Origin: Streptomyces flavofungini
GTDB taxonomy: Bacteria; Actinomycetota; Actinomycetes; Streptomycetales; Streptomycetaceae
Length of the DNA: 64,000 bases
Direction: 5' to 3'
Assembly (NCBI RefSeq): GCF_030388665.1
Contig: NZ_CP128846.1
Location: 3,574,001-3,638,000, forward strand
In this document: positions 44,386-52,645 of the stretch, piece by piece
Position numbering within the stretch: position 1 is the stretch's first letter
How the letters are laid out: each line of letters begins with the position of its first letter
Translations under genes and position numbers: made by a program
Notes under the pieces: model-generated
Told to the model about the DNA's origin: nothing
The model's database searches: none
Seen by the model: only the letters and a program-made list of their open reading frames with translations

Positions 44386-44793
44386 TCACGCCACGGCGGT
44401 CCCCTCCAGCTCCACCAGCAGGGTGGGGATCGCCAGTCGCGTCACGCCGAGCATCGTCGTGGTCGGCGCCACCCGGGCCGCGCCGAGGCGTGCCGCAAGA
44501 ACGCCGTAGTGCTGGAAGAGCAGGTCGACGTCCGTCGTGTGGACGTTGAGCCGGACGAGGTTCGCGAGGGACATGTCCGCCTCGGCGAGGACGGCCTCCA
44601 GGTTGTCGAGGCTCAGCGCCAACTGTGCCGCCATGTCCCCGTCGTGCTGGGGCTTGCCGTCGTCGCTCATCGCGGTCTGTCCCGAGATGTACAGGGTGCG
44701 GGTGTGCCCGGAGACGACTTCTCCTTGGTTGAACCCCATGTCCACCGACCAGGTCACCGGGTTGACCGGGGTGCGCTCCATAGCCGTAGCCAT
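44386..44793 (-). CDS. RidA family protein
   Basis: The 135-residue protein has the YjgF/YER057c/UK114 pattern: GFNQGEVVSGHTRTLYISGQTAMSDDGKPQHDGDMAAQLALSLDNLEAVLAEADMSLANLVRLNVHTTD and a C-terminal TMLGVTRLAIPTLLVELEGTAVA. RidA proteins hydrolyse reactive enamines/imines; the key arginine of true RidA is not clear here, so it may be a subfamily with another role. ATG 44793 was chosen; ATG 44781 is also possible. It diverges from the WYL regulator. Confidence 0.85.
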   Translation of the reverse strand: MATAMERTPVNPVTWSVDMGFNQGEVVSGHTRTLYISGQTAMSDDGKPQHDGDMAAQLALSLDNLEAVLAEADMSLANLVRLNVHTTDVDLLFQHYGVLAARLGAARVAPTTTMLGVTRLAIPTLLVELEGTAVA

Positions 44794-44901
44794 CGCCTCA
44801 TCAGCTCCATTCGTTGCGTTCGACGTCCTGCTGATGAGGCTGCCAGCCATTGACGACACCCTTGGTCATGTATTCCCGCACGTGTCCGTTAGGGTCCCCG
44901 C

Positions 44902-45903
44902 ATGCGCGCTGACCGGCTGGTTTCCCTGGTCCTGCTGCTCCGCCAGCGCGGTCGCCTCTCCGCCGCGACGCTGGCCCGCGAGCTGGAGGTGTCCACGCGC
45001 ACCGTCCTGCGCGACGTCGAGGCGCTGTCGGCGGCGGGCGTCCCCGTCTACGCCGAGCGCGGCCGCCACGGCGGCTTCGCCCTCCTGCCGGGCTTCCAGA
45101 CGGAGCTGACCGGCCTGAACCACGACGAGGCCCTGGCCCTCCTCGTCGCCGGATCCCGGCGCGGAGCGCAGGTCTTCGGCCTCGGCTCGGCCCTCGCCGC
45201 CGCCATGCTCAAGGTCGTCGACGCGCTGCCCGCGAGCCATCGGGGCACCGCCGCCGACGTCGCCGAGCGACTGCTCATCGACCCGGAGACCGACCTCCTC
45301 TCGCGCCGCGTGACCGCCGACGAGATCCCCGACGCCGTCCTGGCCCCGATCCGCCGCGCGGTGCTCTCCGGGCACAAGCTGCGCATCCGTTACGCGGCCA
45401 CGGACCAGCCGCCCCGCCTGCGCACCGTGGACCCGATCGGCCTGGTCACCGTCCGCGACCAGGGCTACCTGCTGGCCACGAGGTCCGGCGAGGACCGCAC
45501 GTACCGGCTGTCGCGGGTGCGGGCCGCCGAGGAGCTTCCCGGCGAACCCGCCGAGCGGGCCGACCACGTGGACCTGGAGCGGGCGTGGCGTGAGCGCGGC
45601 GCACGGTTCCGGTCCGGGGGCGACGACCAGGTCACCGTCCTCGTCCGGATGGACCCGGCGCGCCGGGAGGACCTGGTCGGCACCGCGCTCGCCGTTCACT
45701 CCGAAGAGGCCGACGCGGACGGCCGACTGCGGCTCGAAGTGACCTTCCAGGACGCCCGGCACGCGGTGTGGGCGCTGTGGCAGCTCGGCATCGCGGCAAA
45801 GGCGCTGGCTCCGGCGTGGTTGCGCGCCTCCCTGCGCGAGCGTGCCGCAGCTGTCGCCGCCCGCTACGGGACCGACGACGAGTACGGCATCAGCCCTCCG
45901 TGA
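44902..45903 (+). CDS. WYL-domain transcriptional regulator
   Basis: The 333-residue protein has an N-terminal winged helix (ADRLVSLVLLLRQRGRLSAATLARELEVSTRTVLRDVEALSAAGVPVYAERGRHGG), a central WYL domain (RRAVLSGHKLRIRY, DPIGLVTVRDQGYLLATR) and a C-terminal WCX-like extension. WYL domains sense ligands, often nucleotides. It lies divergent to ridA, which it probably controls. TTAGGGT lies 7 bases before ATG 44902, suggesting a leaderless mRNA. Confidence 0.9.
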   Translation: MRADRLVSLVLLLRQRGRLSAATLARELEVSTRTVLRDVEALSAAGVPVYAERGRHGGFALLPGFQTELTGLNHDEALALLVAGSRRGAQVFGLGSALAAAMLKVVDALPASHRGTAADVAERLLIDPETDLLSRRVTADEIPDAVLAPIRRAVLSGHKLRIRYAATDQPPRLRTVDPIGLVTVRDQGYLLATRSGEDRTYRLSRVRAAEELPGEPAERADHVDLERAWRERGARFRSGGDDQVTVLVRMDPARREDLVGTALAVHSEEADADGRLRLEVTFQDARHAVWALWQLGIAAKALAPAWLRASLRERAAAVAARYGTDDEYGISPP

Positions 45904-46107
45904 CCCGCGCGTTCACGTGGTGCGACCTTCAGTGACCCCTTTGCTCACCCCACCGTCGGGCCCGCCGAGCCGGACGAGGAGGGCTCCGACGCCACCGCCC
46001 CCGCCCCGGCCTGCTGCTCCTCTTGAGCGGCAGCGGACCACCGCTCTGCCACACGCGCGTGGGGTACTTTGACCCTCGATCAGGTGCGGCAGACAACGGG
46101 GGACGAC

Positions 46108-48102
46108 GTGAAGGCACTTGGCCATGGCGATCCAGCGCGCATAGGGGCGTATCGACTCCTGGGGCTGCTCGGCGAGGGCGGCATGGGTCGCGTGTACATG
46201 GGCCGTTCAGAGGGCGGGCGCACGGTCGCGCTCAAGGTCGTACGGAGCGAGATCGCCCAAGTCCCCGACTTCCGGCGGCGGTTCGCGCGCGAAGTGGATG
46301 CCGCGCGGCGCGTGGCCGGGCCGTGGACCGCGGCGGTTCTCGACGCCGACGTGGAAGCGGCCGTCCCTTGGGTTGCCACTCAGTACATTCCGGGCCCGGA
46401 TCTGCATACCGCGGTCGCCCAGGACTTCGCCCCGCTCCCCGAGCGTTCCGTACGGTTCCTCGCCAACCGCCTCGCCCTCGCGCTCCAAGCCGTACACGGC
46501 GGCGGCTTGATCCACCGTGATCTCAAACCGTCGAACATCCTGGTCACGGTCGACGGGCCGCGCGTCATCGACTTCGGGATCGCGCGGGCCCTGGACGGCC
46601 TGGACACGATGGCCGCGGAATCGGCGTTGACCCGCACCGGCCTGGTCATCGGCTCACCCGGGTTCATGTCCCCCGAGCAGGCCCGCGGACGCGAACTCAC
46701 TCCGGCCAGCGATGTGTTCTGCCTCGGCTCCGTCCTCGTGTACGCGGCCACGGGGCGTCAGCCGTTCGGCGCGGGCGGGAACGGCGGGCTCGCCGCCCAG
46801 CTGTTCAGTGTGGCGGAGGACGAGCCGGACCTGAGCGGAGTGCCGTCTTCGCTGGTGGATCTGGTGCGGGACTGTCTGACCAAGGACCCCCAGCAGCGCC
46901 CCACACCCGGTCAGATCGCCGAGCGCACCGAAGACGGGTCGACCGAACCCTGGCTGCCCGGCGAGGTGCTCGTTCAACTGGCCCGCCGCACTGCCGAATT
47001 GCTGGACTACGACCCGGCTCCGGCTCCCTCCTCCGCCGCCTCCGCCTCCGTCTCCGCCTCATCGCAAGACCACCCGGCCACGGTTCGCACCCCCGAGTTG
47101 CCGTCGCCCCCATTCCCGACCATGCCCGCACGGCCCCCCGCGGTCCCGCTTCCGTCAGCCCCTGCACGGCGCCGCCGTACGGCCGTCGTGGCAGGGGCAG
47201 CAGCCGTGGCGATCGCCGTCGTCGGTGGGCTGGTTGCGCTTGCCCCGTGGGAGGACGACAGCAGCGGCAGTGGCGGAAAAGCCGGAAAGGGGAATTCAGC
47301 CGGTGGCACCATGGCCACCGTCCCGCGCAAGTTCACGGGGACATGGGAGGGTCAGCTCGCCAAGAAGGGCTCGATGAAGAGCGATCGCGTCGTACGGGTC
47401 GAGATCCTGCCCGGCGGCGACAAGATCTCTGTGCAGACCGTCGACTCCGAGCGGTTCTGCATGGTGGAATCCGCCCCTGTCAAGGTGAAGAAGGATTTCT
47501 ACGAACGGCTGGTACTCAGCACACCGAAGCTCCGGACTGGCGCACCCGCATCGGAGAAGGCCGCGTGCGCGGGGCAGCGGGTCGGCAGCCTCGTCGCGGT
47601 CAGCGCGGACAGCAGCGAGACGACCACACTCAAGTGGGAGTTCGGCGACCATGCGGTCACGCTGTTCAAGAAGCCGAAGATCGCCGTCCAGCAGCAGGTG
47701 CCGACAAAATTCACGGGCCACTGGAAAATCAGAAGGGACGACAGCGGCTTCTCGCGAGACCGGCAGCTCCAGCTCCAGACGGTCACCATCGATCCGGGAA
47801 ACGTGCTCCTCACCAGCAAGGTCGCAGTCTCCGTCAAGGCCGGCAAGCCCGGTGAGGCCACATGGTGCTACTACCAAGGCAGCGTGTTCTCGATCTCAGG
47901 CGAGAAAAAGGACTTCCTCTTCACCACGAACCTGGAGTCGGGTTCACCCTCGAACGACTCCGCGGACACCGGCTGTCCCGCTTCCCTGCCTGCCCAGATG
48001 TACTCGACGGGGAATGACGAGAAGCACCTGAACGTGACCACCATGGGTTCCGAAGGATTCGCCGCCTCCGGTTCCTTCGGCCTTCAGCGCGCCAACCCCT
48101 GA
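46108..48102 (+). CDS. Transmembrane serine/threonine protein kinase
   Basis: The 664-residue protein has a complete kinase domain: YRLLGLLGEGGMGRVYMG, VALKVV, HRDLKPSNILV, DFGIARAL and GSPGFMSPEQ. A Ser/Pro-rich juxtamembrane region and one membrane helix (AVVAGAAAVAIAVVGGLVALAP) lead to an extracellular part with two related modules beginning FTGTWEGQL and FTGHWKIRR, each with conserved cysteines. The PASTA repeats of PknB are absent. GTG 46108 follows GGGGGA; TTG 46069 has no good ribosome binding site. Confidence 0.9.
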   Translation: MKALGHGDPARIGAYRLLGLLGEGGMGRVYMGRSEGGRTVALKVVRSEIAQVPDFRRRFAREVDAARRVAGPWTAAVLDADVEAAVPWVATQYIPGPDLHTAVAQDFAPLPERSVRFLANRLALALQAVHGGGLIHRDLKPSNILVTVDGPRVIDFGIARALDGLDTMAAESALTRTGLVIGSPGFMSPEQARGRELTPASDVFCLGSVLVYAATGRQPFGAGGNGGLAAQLFSVAEDEPDLSGVPSSLVDLVRDCLTKDPQQRPTPGQIAERTEDGSTEPWLPGEVLVQLARRTAELLDYDPAPAPSSAASASVSASSQDHPATVRTPELPSPPFPTMPARPPAVPLPSAPARRRRTAVVAGAAAVAIAVVGGLVALAPWEDDSSGSGGKAGKGNSAGGTMATVPRKFTGTWEGQLAKKGSMKSDRVVRVEILPGGDKISVQTVDSERFCMVESAPVKVKKDFYERLVLSTPKLRTGAPASEKAACAGQRVGSLVAVSADSSETTTLKWEFGDHAVTLFKKPKIAVQQQVPTKFTGHWKIRRDDSGFSRDRQLQLQTVTIDPGNVLLTSKVAVSVKAGKPGEATWCYYQGSVFSISGEKKDFLFTTNLESGSPSNDSADTGCPASLPAQMYSTGNDEKHLNVTTMGSEGFAASGSFGLQRANP

Positions 48103-48230
48103 CCCCGACCGCGAGACGTCCGCACCAGGACCAGGGGATCTCCGCAGGCGGCCCCGATGGCCGCACGAGTACGGCGCCTCCTCCCACACCTCCCGTCAGC
48201 ACTCCATTCCGTCCCGGGTGGCGGCCGATC

Positions 48231-48653
48231 TCAGACGTCCAGCTCCGCCCACACCGTCTTCAGCGGCTCAGGACCGAGCTCCACGCCCCACCGGTCCGCC
48301 AGCGCGTCCACGATCAGCAGACCCCGGCCCGACTCGTCGTCCGCGTCCGGCTCCCGTACGACCGGCAGCCGGTCACCGCGCGTGTCCGCCACCTCGATCC
48401 GCAGCACGCCCTCGGCCGCCGTCAGCTCGATCCTGAAGTCCCGCGCGGGCACGCGCCCGTACACCGCCGCGTTCGTCGCCAGCTCGGCGAGGATGTGTGC
48501 CGCAGCCTCGAACGGGAGTCCCCATGCTTGCAGTTGCTCTGCCCCGAGCAGTCTTGCCCTGCGGGCGCCGCGCCACGTGGCGGGCAGCTGAGCGCGGAAG
48601 CGGTGCACTGGCTGTGCGGCGGAACGCACGGTTCGGGTGATTTCTGAGTTCAC
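48231..48653 (-). CDS. HATPase_c domain protein (anti-sigma regulatory kinase-like)
   Basis: This protein of about 140 residues has the GHKL ATP-binding fold: AAHILAELATNAAVYG (N-box) and DESGRGLLIVDALADRWGVE (G-box). It is of the RsbW-like class common in Streptomyces beside XRE/DUF397 genes, as here. GTG 48653 was taken; GTG 48677 is also in frame. It diverges from the XRE regulator, as in WhiJ-like loci. Confidence 0.85.
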   Translation of the reverse strand: MNSEITRTVRSAAQPVHRFRAQLPATWRGARRARLLGAEQLQAWGLPFEAAAHILAELATNAAVYGRVPARDFRIELTAAEGVLRIEVADTRGDRLPVVREPDADDESGRGLLIVDALADRWGVELGPEPLKTVWAELDV

Positions 48654-48773
48654 GTGACTCAGCGTGGCGGCTGACACCTAGCCTGAACAGTGACGATTCC
48701 TGTACGTCCGGTGGCTGTACGAGGGTGTCCCCACCCGTACCGAACGTACCCGTGACCCCACCGGGAGGCGGCT

Positions 48774-49628
48774 TTGGACGGCAACGAGGGCATGGATGAG
48801 GTCGGTTGGGAGGTCGACTCCGACGACGAGTCGAGCGCGGTCGCCGAGCTCATCGGGCGCCAGGTGAAGTTCTGGCGGGAGGCGGCAGGGCTGCGGGTGG
48901 TGCAGTTCGGGGAGTTGATGGGGTACGGGGAGAACCTGATCCACAAGGTGGAGCGCGGGGCGCGGATTCCCAGGCCGGAGTTCTTGGATCGGGCTGATGA
49001 GGTCTTGAACGCGGGCGGTCATCTGAGAGGGCTGAAGCCCGACGCGGAGAAGGTCCGGTACCCGAAGAAGGTGCGGGACCTGGCCAAGCTTGAGGCCCAG
49101 GCGCTGGAGCTGTGCACATACAACAACTCGGTGATCCATGGGCTGTTGCAGACGGAGGAGTACGCACAGGCCGAGGTCCGGAATCGGCAACCTCCCTTCC
49201 CGGAGGAGGAAGTAGAACGGCGCGTGGCCGGTCGCATGTCGCGGCAGGGCATCGTCGATGATGCGTCAGGACTGCCTGTTTTCAGCTTCGTGCAGTGCGA
49301 GTCGACATTGCGCCGCGCCAACGGGGGCAGACTGGTGATGCGCAGGCAGCTCGAACACCTGTTGGAGGTTGGGCAGTTGCGGAACGTGACTATTCAGGTC
49401 TTGCCGCTGGACCGCGAGGAGAACGCCGGGCTAGGCGGGTCGCTGTCCCTGTTCAAGCTCAAGAGCGGAACCACCATCGGGCACCTAGCCGTTCAGCTCA
49501 TCAGCCGAGTGATCACTAACCCACGCGAGCTCCAGATCCTCGACATGCGCTATGGCATGATCCGGGCGCAGGCCCTCACGCCTCAGGAATCGCGGGACTT
49601 CATCGAAGAAGTGCGGGGAAAGACATGA
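48774..49628 (+). CDS. XRE-family regulator with DUF5753 (WhiJ-like)
   Basis: The 284-residue protein has an N-terminal helix-turn-helix (LIGRQVKFWREAAGLRVVQFGELMGYGENLIHKVERGARIPRPEFLDRADEVL) and the DUF5753 C-terminal domain (VIHGLLQTEEYAQAEV..., QLEHLLEVGQLRNVTIQVLPLD, SLSLFKLKSGTTIGHLAV). Such proteins repress development genes with a small DUF397 partner. The start is TTG 48774 with GGGAGG 5 bases upstream; ATG 48792 is the alternative. Its stop overlaps the DUF397 start (ATGA). Confidence 0.9.
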   Translation: MDGNEGMDEVGWEVDSDDESSAVAELIGRQVKFWREAAGLRVVQFGELMGYGENLIHKVERGARIPRPEFLDRADEVLNAGGHLRGLKPDAEKVRYPKKVRDLAKLEAQALELCTYNNSVIHGLLQTEEYAQAEVRNRQPPFPEEEVERRVAGRMSRQGIVDDASGLPVFSFVQCESTLRRANGGRLVMRRQLEHLLEVGQLRNVTIQVLPLDREENAGLGGSLSLFKLKSGTTIGHLAVQLISRVITNPRELQILDMRYGMIRAQALTPQESRDFIEEVRGKT

Positions 49629-49852
49629 CACTGGAGTGGGTCAAGAGCAGCTACAGCACCGCCGACGGGCCCGACTGCGTCGAAGTTGCCTGGCGCAAGA
49701 GCAGCCACAGCACCGCCGATGAGCCCGAGTGCGTCGAAGTGGCCGCCACCCTGGAAGCCATCCTCATCCGCGACTCCAAGAACCCCGACGGCCCCCGCCT
49801 CACCCTCACGCCCGGCGCCTGGGCGGAGTTCATAGACGGCGCCGCGAAGTGA
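49625..49852 (+). CDS. DUF397 protein with a duplicated N-terminal unit
   Basis: This 75-residue partner of the XRE regulator has two tandem 18-residue units, WVKSSYSTADGPDCVEVA and WRKSSHSTADEPECVEVA, followed by the usual ILIRDSKNPDGPRLTLTPGAWAEFI. Normal DUF397 proteins have one W-x-K-S-S unit. The duplication is clean at DNA level (54-base unit at 49637 and 49691). It overlaps its neighbours on both sides by 4 bases. Confidence 0.92.
   Translation: MTLEWVKSSYSTADGPDCVEVAWRKSSHSTADEPECVEVAATLEAILIRDSKNPDGPRLTLTPGAWAEFIDGAAK
49637..49744 (+). repeat. 54-bp tandem duplication within the DUF397 gene
   Basis: Two 54-base units at 49637-49690 and 49691-49744 share most bases (for example AAGAGCAGC, ACAGCACCGCCGA, GCGTCGAAGT). 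The period is 18 codons. Confidence 0.85.
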
Positions 49853-50619
49853 GACCCGAGCTTCTTCACCTGACGGTTCTGGGCAGCGCGACGCCCCATC
49901 CGAGCGTGGACAATCCGTGCTCGGGCTATCTGGTGTCGAGCGAGGACACCCGTATCTGGGTGGATGCGGGCAGCGGGACGCTCGGCCCGCTCCAGCGTCA
50001 TGTGCGGCTGGATGAGCTCGATGCGATCTGGATCTCGCATCTGCACGCCGATCACAGCGCGGACCTGCTCACCGCGTACTACGGCGCGCTGTACGCGGAC
50101 ATCCGCCTCGCAGCGCCGATCCCTCTCTACGGTCCGCCTGGAATCGCCGACCGGCTGGCCGGTTTCCTCACCAACACTCCGGCTCGCAGCCCGATCGAAT
50201 CTGCCTTCACAGTTACCGAGTTGCACGACGGGCATCGGGCGGCCGTTGGTTCGCTCCAACTGACCAGCCGGGCGGTGTCACACGGGATTCCGGCCTTCGC
50301 CGTGCGCATCGAGGCGGCAGGCAAGTCGCTGGTGTACTCCGGAGACACGGCACCGTGCCCGAGTCTCACGGAGCTGGCCGAGGGATGCGACGTGCTGCTG
50401 TGCGAAGCCGATAGCACAGAGGCACCAGCCGAGGGCGAACCGGTGCACCACACTCCCGAGGACGCCGGCGACACAGCCGGCTCGGCCGGGGCGGGCCGAC
50501 TGATCGTCACACACGTCGGCCGCTCTCTCACGCCGCAGCAAGCGGTGGCGCGTGCCTCGGCGCGGTTCGATGGTCCCGTCGACTACGCCGCCCCCAGTGC
50601 CACCTTCTCCATCGGCTAG
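49849..50619 (+). CDS. MBL-fold metallohydrolase (RNase Z-like)
   Basis: The 256-residue protein starts at GTG 49849, overlapping the DUF397 stop. It begins LHLTVLGSATPHPSVDNPCSGYLV, has the metal motif WISHLHADHSADLL, SGDTAPC and a final ...TVTHVGR-like histidine motif (LIVTHVGRSL). It probably binds two zinc ions and cleaves a phosphodiester or ester. The tight coupling to the XRE/DUF397 pair is unusual for these loci and may make it their effector. Confidence 0.85.
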   Translation: MRPELLHLTVLGSATPHPSVDNPCSGYLVSSEDTRIWVDAGSGTLGPLQRHVRLDELDAIWISHLHADHSADLLTAYYGALYADIRLAAPIPLYGPPGIADRLAGFLTNTPARSPIESAFTVTELHDGHRAAVGSLQLTSRAVSHGIPAFAVRIEAAGKSLVYSGDTAPCPSLTELAEGCDVLLCEADSTEAPAEGEPVHHTPEDAGDTAGSAGAGRLIVTHVGRSLTPQQAVARASARFDGPVDYAAPSATFSIG

Positions 50620-50992
50620 GTCGCCCGGTTGCGGCGGCACAGGAAGTGCACGAAGCGGCCAGCGGCGGTGATCGCTCCGGGGCCGAAGAGGACGGCGCGC
50701 CCGGGCTCGAACGCTTCGAGATCACCGTCACCCCCGAGGGACAAGCCGTCGCCTGGCCTGGCGGCCAGGGCCACCAGGACCCGGCCACGGCTCCAAGAAC
50801 CCTCAGCAGGGTTCGGCCAGAAGCGCGGCGACTGCGGCGGCGAACTGCTGCGGTGCGTCGTCCGGATGCCGGGCGAAGTGACGTTCCGTACACGCAAGTT
50901 GATGTACCGTAACCACAACTAAACGGCCCCCGTGCTGGTTGCCGCCAGCGGCGAGGGCCTTCATTTCCAGTGCCTGCATCGGAGCACCGAAA
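50620..50992. other. Region without a convincing gene
   Basis: Open frames of 88-131 codons exist on both strands but none is convincing. A plus-strand piece reads LERFEITVTPEGQAVAWPGGQ and a minus-strand piece reads RHPDDAPQQFAAAVAALLAEPC; both look protein-like but are isolated and lack starts with ribosome binding sites. They may be remnants of one or two lost genes. Confidence 0.3.
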
Positions 50993-51913
50993 ATGCATCG
51001 CCATGTTATCGCCCCTGCGCGTTTCTTCTCCCAGGTGCCGAACGAGATCCTCCGCCACCCCCGGCTCAGCTCGGACGCGGTCCGGCTCCTGACCTGGCAG
51101 CTCTCCCTCCCCGACGGGGCGTACGAAACCCTCTCCGCCACCGCGCGCAGCGCAGGCATCGGGCGGACCGGGTTCAACCGGGCCAAGGCGCAGCTCAAGG
51201 CCGAGGGCTACCTCCACGAATGGCGCGAGCAGCGCGAACGGGGCCGGTGGGCGACCCGCCAGCTCATCTCGAACGTACCGCTCGACGCGGAGCAGGCCGC
51301 CGCCTTACGGGGCCCCGCTCCGAGTGCCGAACTTCCGACGGTCGGCCAGCCGACGGGTCGGGCCGTCGGTCGTCATCCAGACGCAACACCCCCGGAGAAC
51401 ACCCCCCAACCTCCCCCGCCCGCGGTCGACTTGCCGCAGGCTGACCAGACCGTCGCGGACCGGATCATCCAGGGCCTGCCGGACCTGGACCCACGCCTGC
51501 GCGTGCCGCGCGGCATGCTGGCGCAGCTCGCCGCGCTGGCAGTGCAGTGGCTTGCGCTGGGGCACAGCCCCGACGACGTACGGGACGAGATCCGGCGGGG
51601 CCTGCCCGGCAGGCATCAGGTGATCCACAGGCCGGGCGGGCTGGTCCGCTCCCTGCTCAGGGACCCCGCGCCGCCGCGCCGGGAGCAGCAGCCGCAGGTC
51701 GCCGCGTTGCGGGAGTGCGCGGGCCCCCACGGGAGCCCGACTCTGTTCCGGCCCGTCGCCGGGGAGGACCGGTGCGGGGAGTGCCGCAGGGAACGGGCCG
51801 AGGCGGGTCGGGCGGACGCCGGGGGCGGGTGGGCCGGGGCGGGCGCGGCGGCCCGGGGCGCACCGGGCGTGCGGGCGGCACTGCGGGCGGGACGCTCGGC
51901 GGTCACCCCATGA
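50993..51913 (+). CDS. Helix-turn-helix domain protein (replication/transfer-regulator-like)
   Basis: The 306-residue protein starts at ATG 50993 with GGAG 8 bases upstream. Its N-terminal half (RFFSQVPNEILRHPRLSSDAVRLLTWQLSLPDG...LSATARSAGIGRTGFNRAKAQLKAEGYLHEWREQRERGRWATRQLIS) resembles the winged-helix proteins found in many Streptomyces, often beside WhiJ-like loci or plasmid genes. The Pro-rich middle leads to a helical part and a C-terminal CAGPHGSPTLFRPVAGEDRCGECR motif that could bind zinc. Function is not known. Confidence 0.75.
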   Translation: MHRHVIAPARFFSQVPNEILRHPRLSSDAVRLLTWQLSLPDGAYETLSATARSAGIGRTGFNRAKAQLKAEGYLHEWREQRERGRWATRQLISNVPLDAEQAAALRGPAPSAELPTVGQPTGRAVGRHPDATPPENTPQPPPPAVDLPQADQTVADRIIQGLPDLDPRLRVPRGMLAQLAALAVQWLALGHSPDDVRDEIRRGLPGRHQVIHRPGGLVRSLLRDPAPPRREQQPQVAALRECAGPHGSPTLFRPVAGEDRCGECRRERAEAGRADAGGGWAGAGAAARGAPGVRAALRAGRSAVTP

Positions 51914-52058
51914 CGTAACACCCCCAGCTCACCCAATCAGGGTGTTTGTCGGCCAAAGCCGCAAGCGGGGCCCGGGTGCGGCCGATTCTGATCTCTGGGC
52001 GCGGGCCCTCCTGCCCGCGCTCACGGATCCGAACCGCCACGCACACCCTGGGGAAACC

Positions 52059-52484
52059 ATGAAGTCATCGACGTACCGCGCCGTCCCGCTGGCCGCAGGC
52101 CTCGCTCTCGCCGCGTTCGCCGTCGCCGCTGTACCGGCCACCGCGCAGACCGAGGCGCGGGCGGCGGCCGGAAGGGCCGTCCTCACGAACGCGGACGACG
52201 GCCGGACCGTGACCGTCGCCCTCGGGGACACCGTCGAGGTCAGGCTCGCCTCCATCCGCGAGGGCCATGTCCGGTGGACGTGGAGCATCCCGGAGACCGA
52301 CAACCCCGACGTGCTCCACAAGACCGGGGGCAGCACCACGCCGGACGGCGGCGCCCGCGCCGACCTGAGCGCGGACGGCGTCGGCACCGCCACGGTCAAC
52401 GCGGGAGGCAGCTGCGTCCCCGACCCCGGCTACGCCTGCCCGGCCGTGATCCGGTCGTGGAAGGTCACCGTGGAAGTGAAGTGA
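52059..52484 (+). CDS. Secreted chagasin-like (I42-fold) protein
   Basis: The 141-residue protein has a signal peptide (MKSSTYRAVPLAAGLALAAFAVAAVPATA). The mature part follows the chagasin/I42 cysteine-protease-inhibitor order: GRTVTVALGDTVEVRL, a loop with GHVRWTWS, a glycine-rich GGSTTPDGGA loop and a C-terminal VIRSWKVTVEVK. Chagasin loops normally read NPTTGY-W, GxGG and RPW, so here they are degenerate. Protease inhibition is a suggestion only. Confidence 0.65.
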   Translation: MKSSTYRAVPLAAGLALAAFAVAAVPATAQTEARAAAGRAVLTNADDGRTVTVALGDTVEVRLASIREGHVRWTWSIPETDNPDVLHKTGGSTTPDGGARADLSADGVGTATVNAGGSCVPDPGYACPAVIRSWKVTVEVK

Positions 52485-52534
52485 GGGGCACACACGCGGG
52501 TGTGGAAGGAGAGCGGAAGGAGAGCGGCCGCGAT

Positions 52535-52604
52535 CGTTTGACCCTCACATCAGTGTGAACGTTTGAGGATGTCTGTCGTGGGCGGGCCCCCGCCCACGAC
52601 AGAC
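52535..52604 (+). promoter_or_regulatory. Repeats and a long hairpin before the deacetylase gene
   Basis: CGTTTGA occurs at 52535-52541 and 52560-52566, flanking the inverted repeat TCACA-TCAG-TGTGA. A perfect 14-base hairpin GTCTGTCGTGGGCG / CGCCCACGACAGAC follows (52571-52584, 52591-52604), 41 bases before the start codon. The hairpin could end the upstream transcript or act in the leader of the deacetylase mRNA. Confidence 0.55.
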
Positions 52605-52645
52605 AGCGGACAGCAGTCCGCAGCGAGCGTTCCGAGGTGAGCGAG

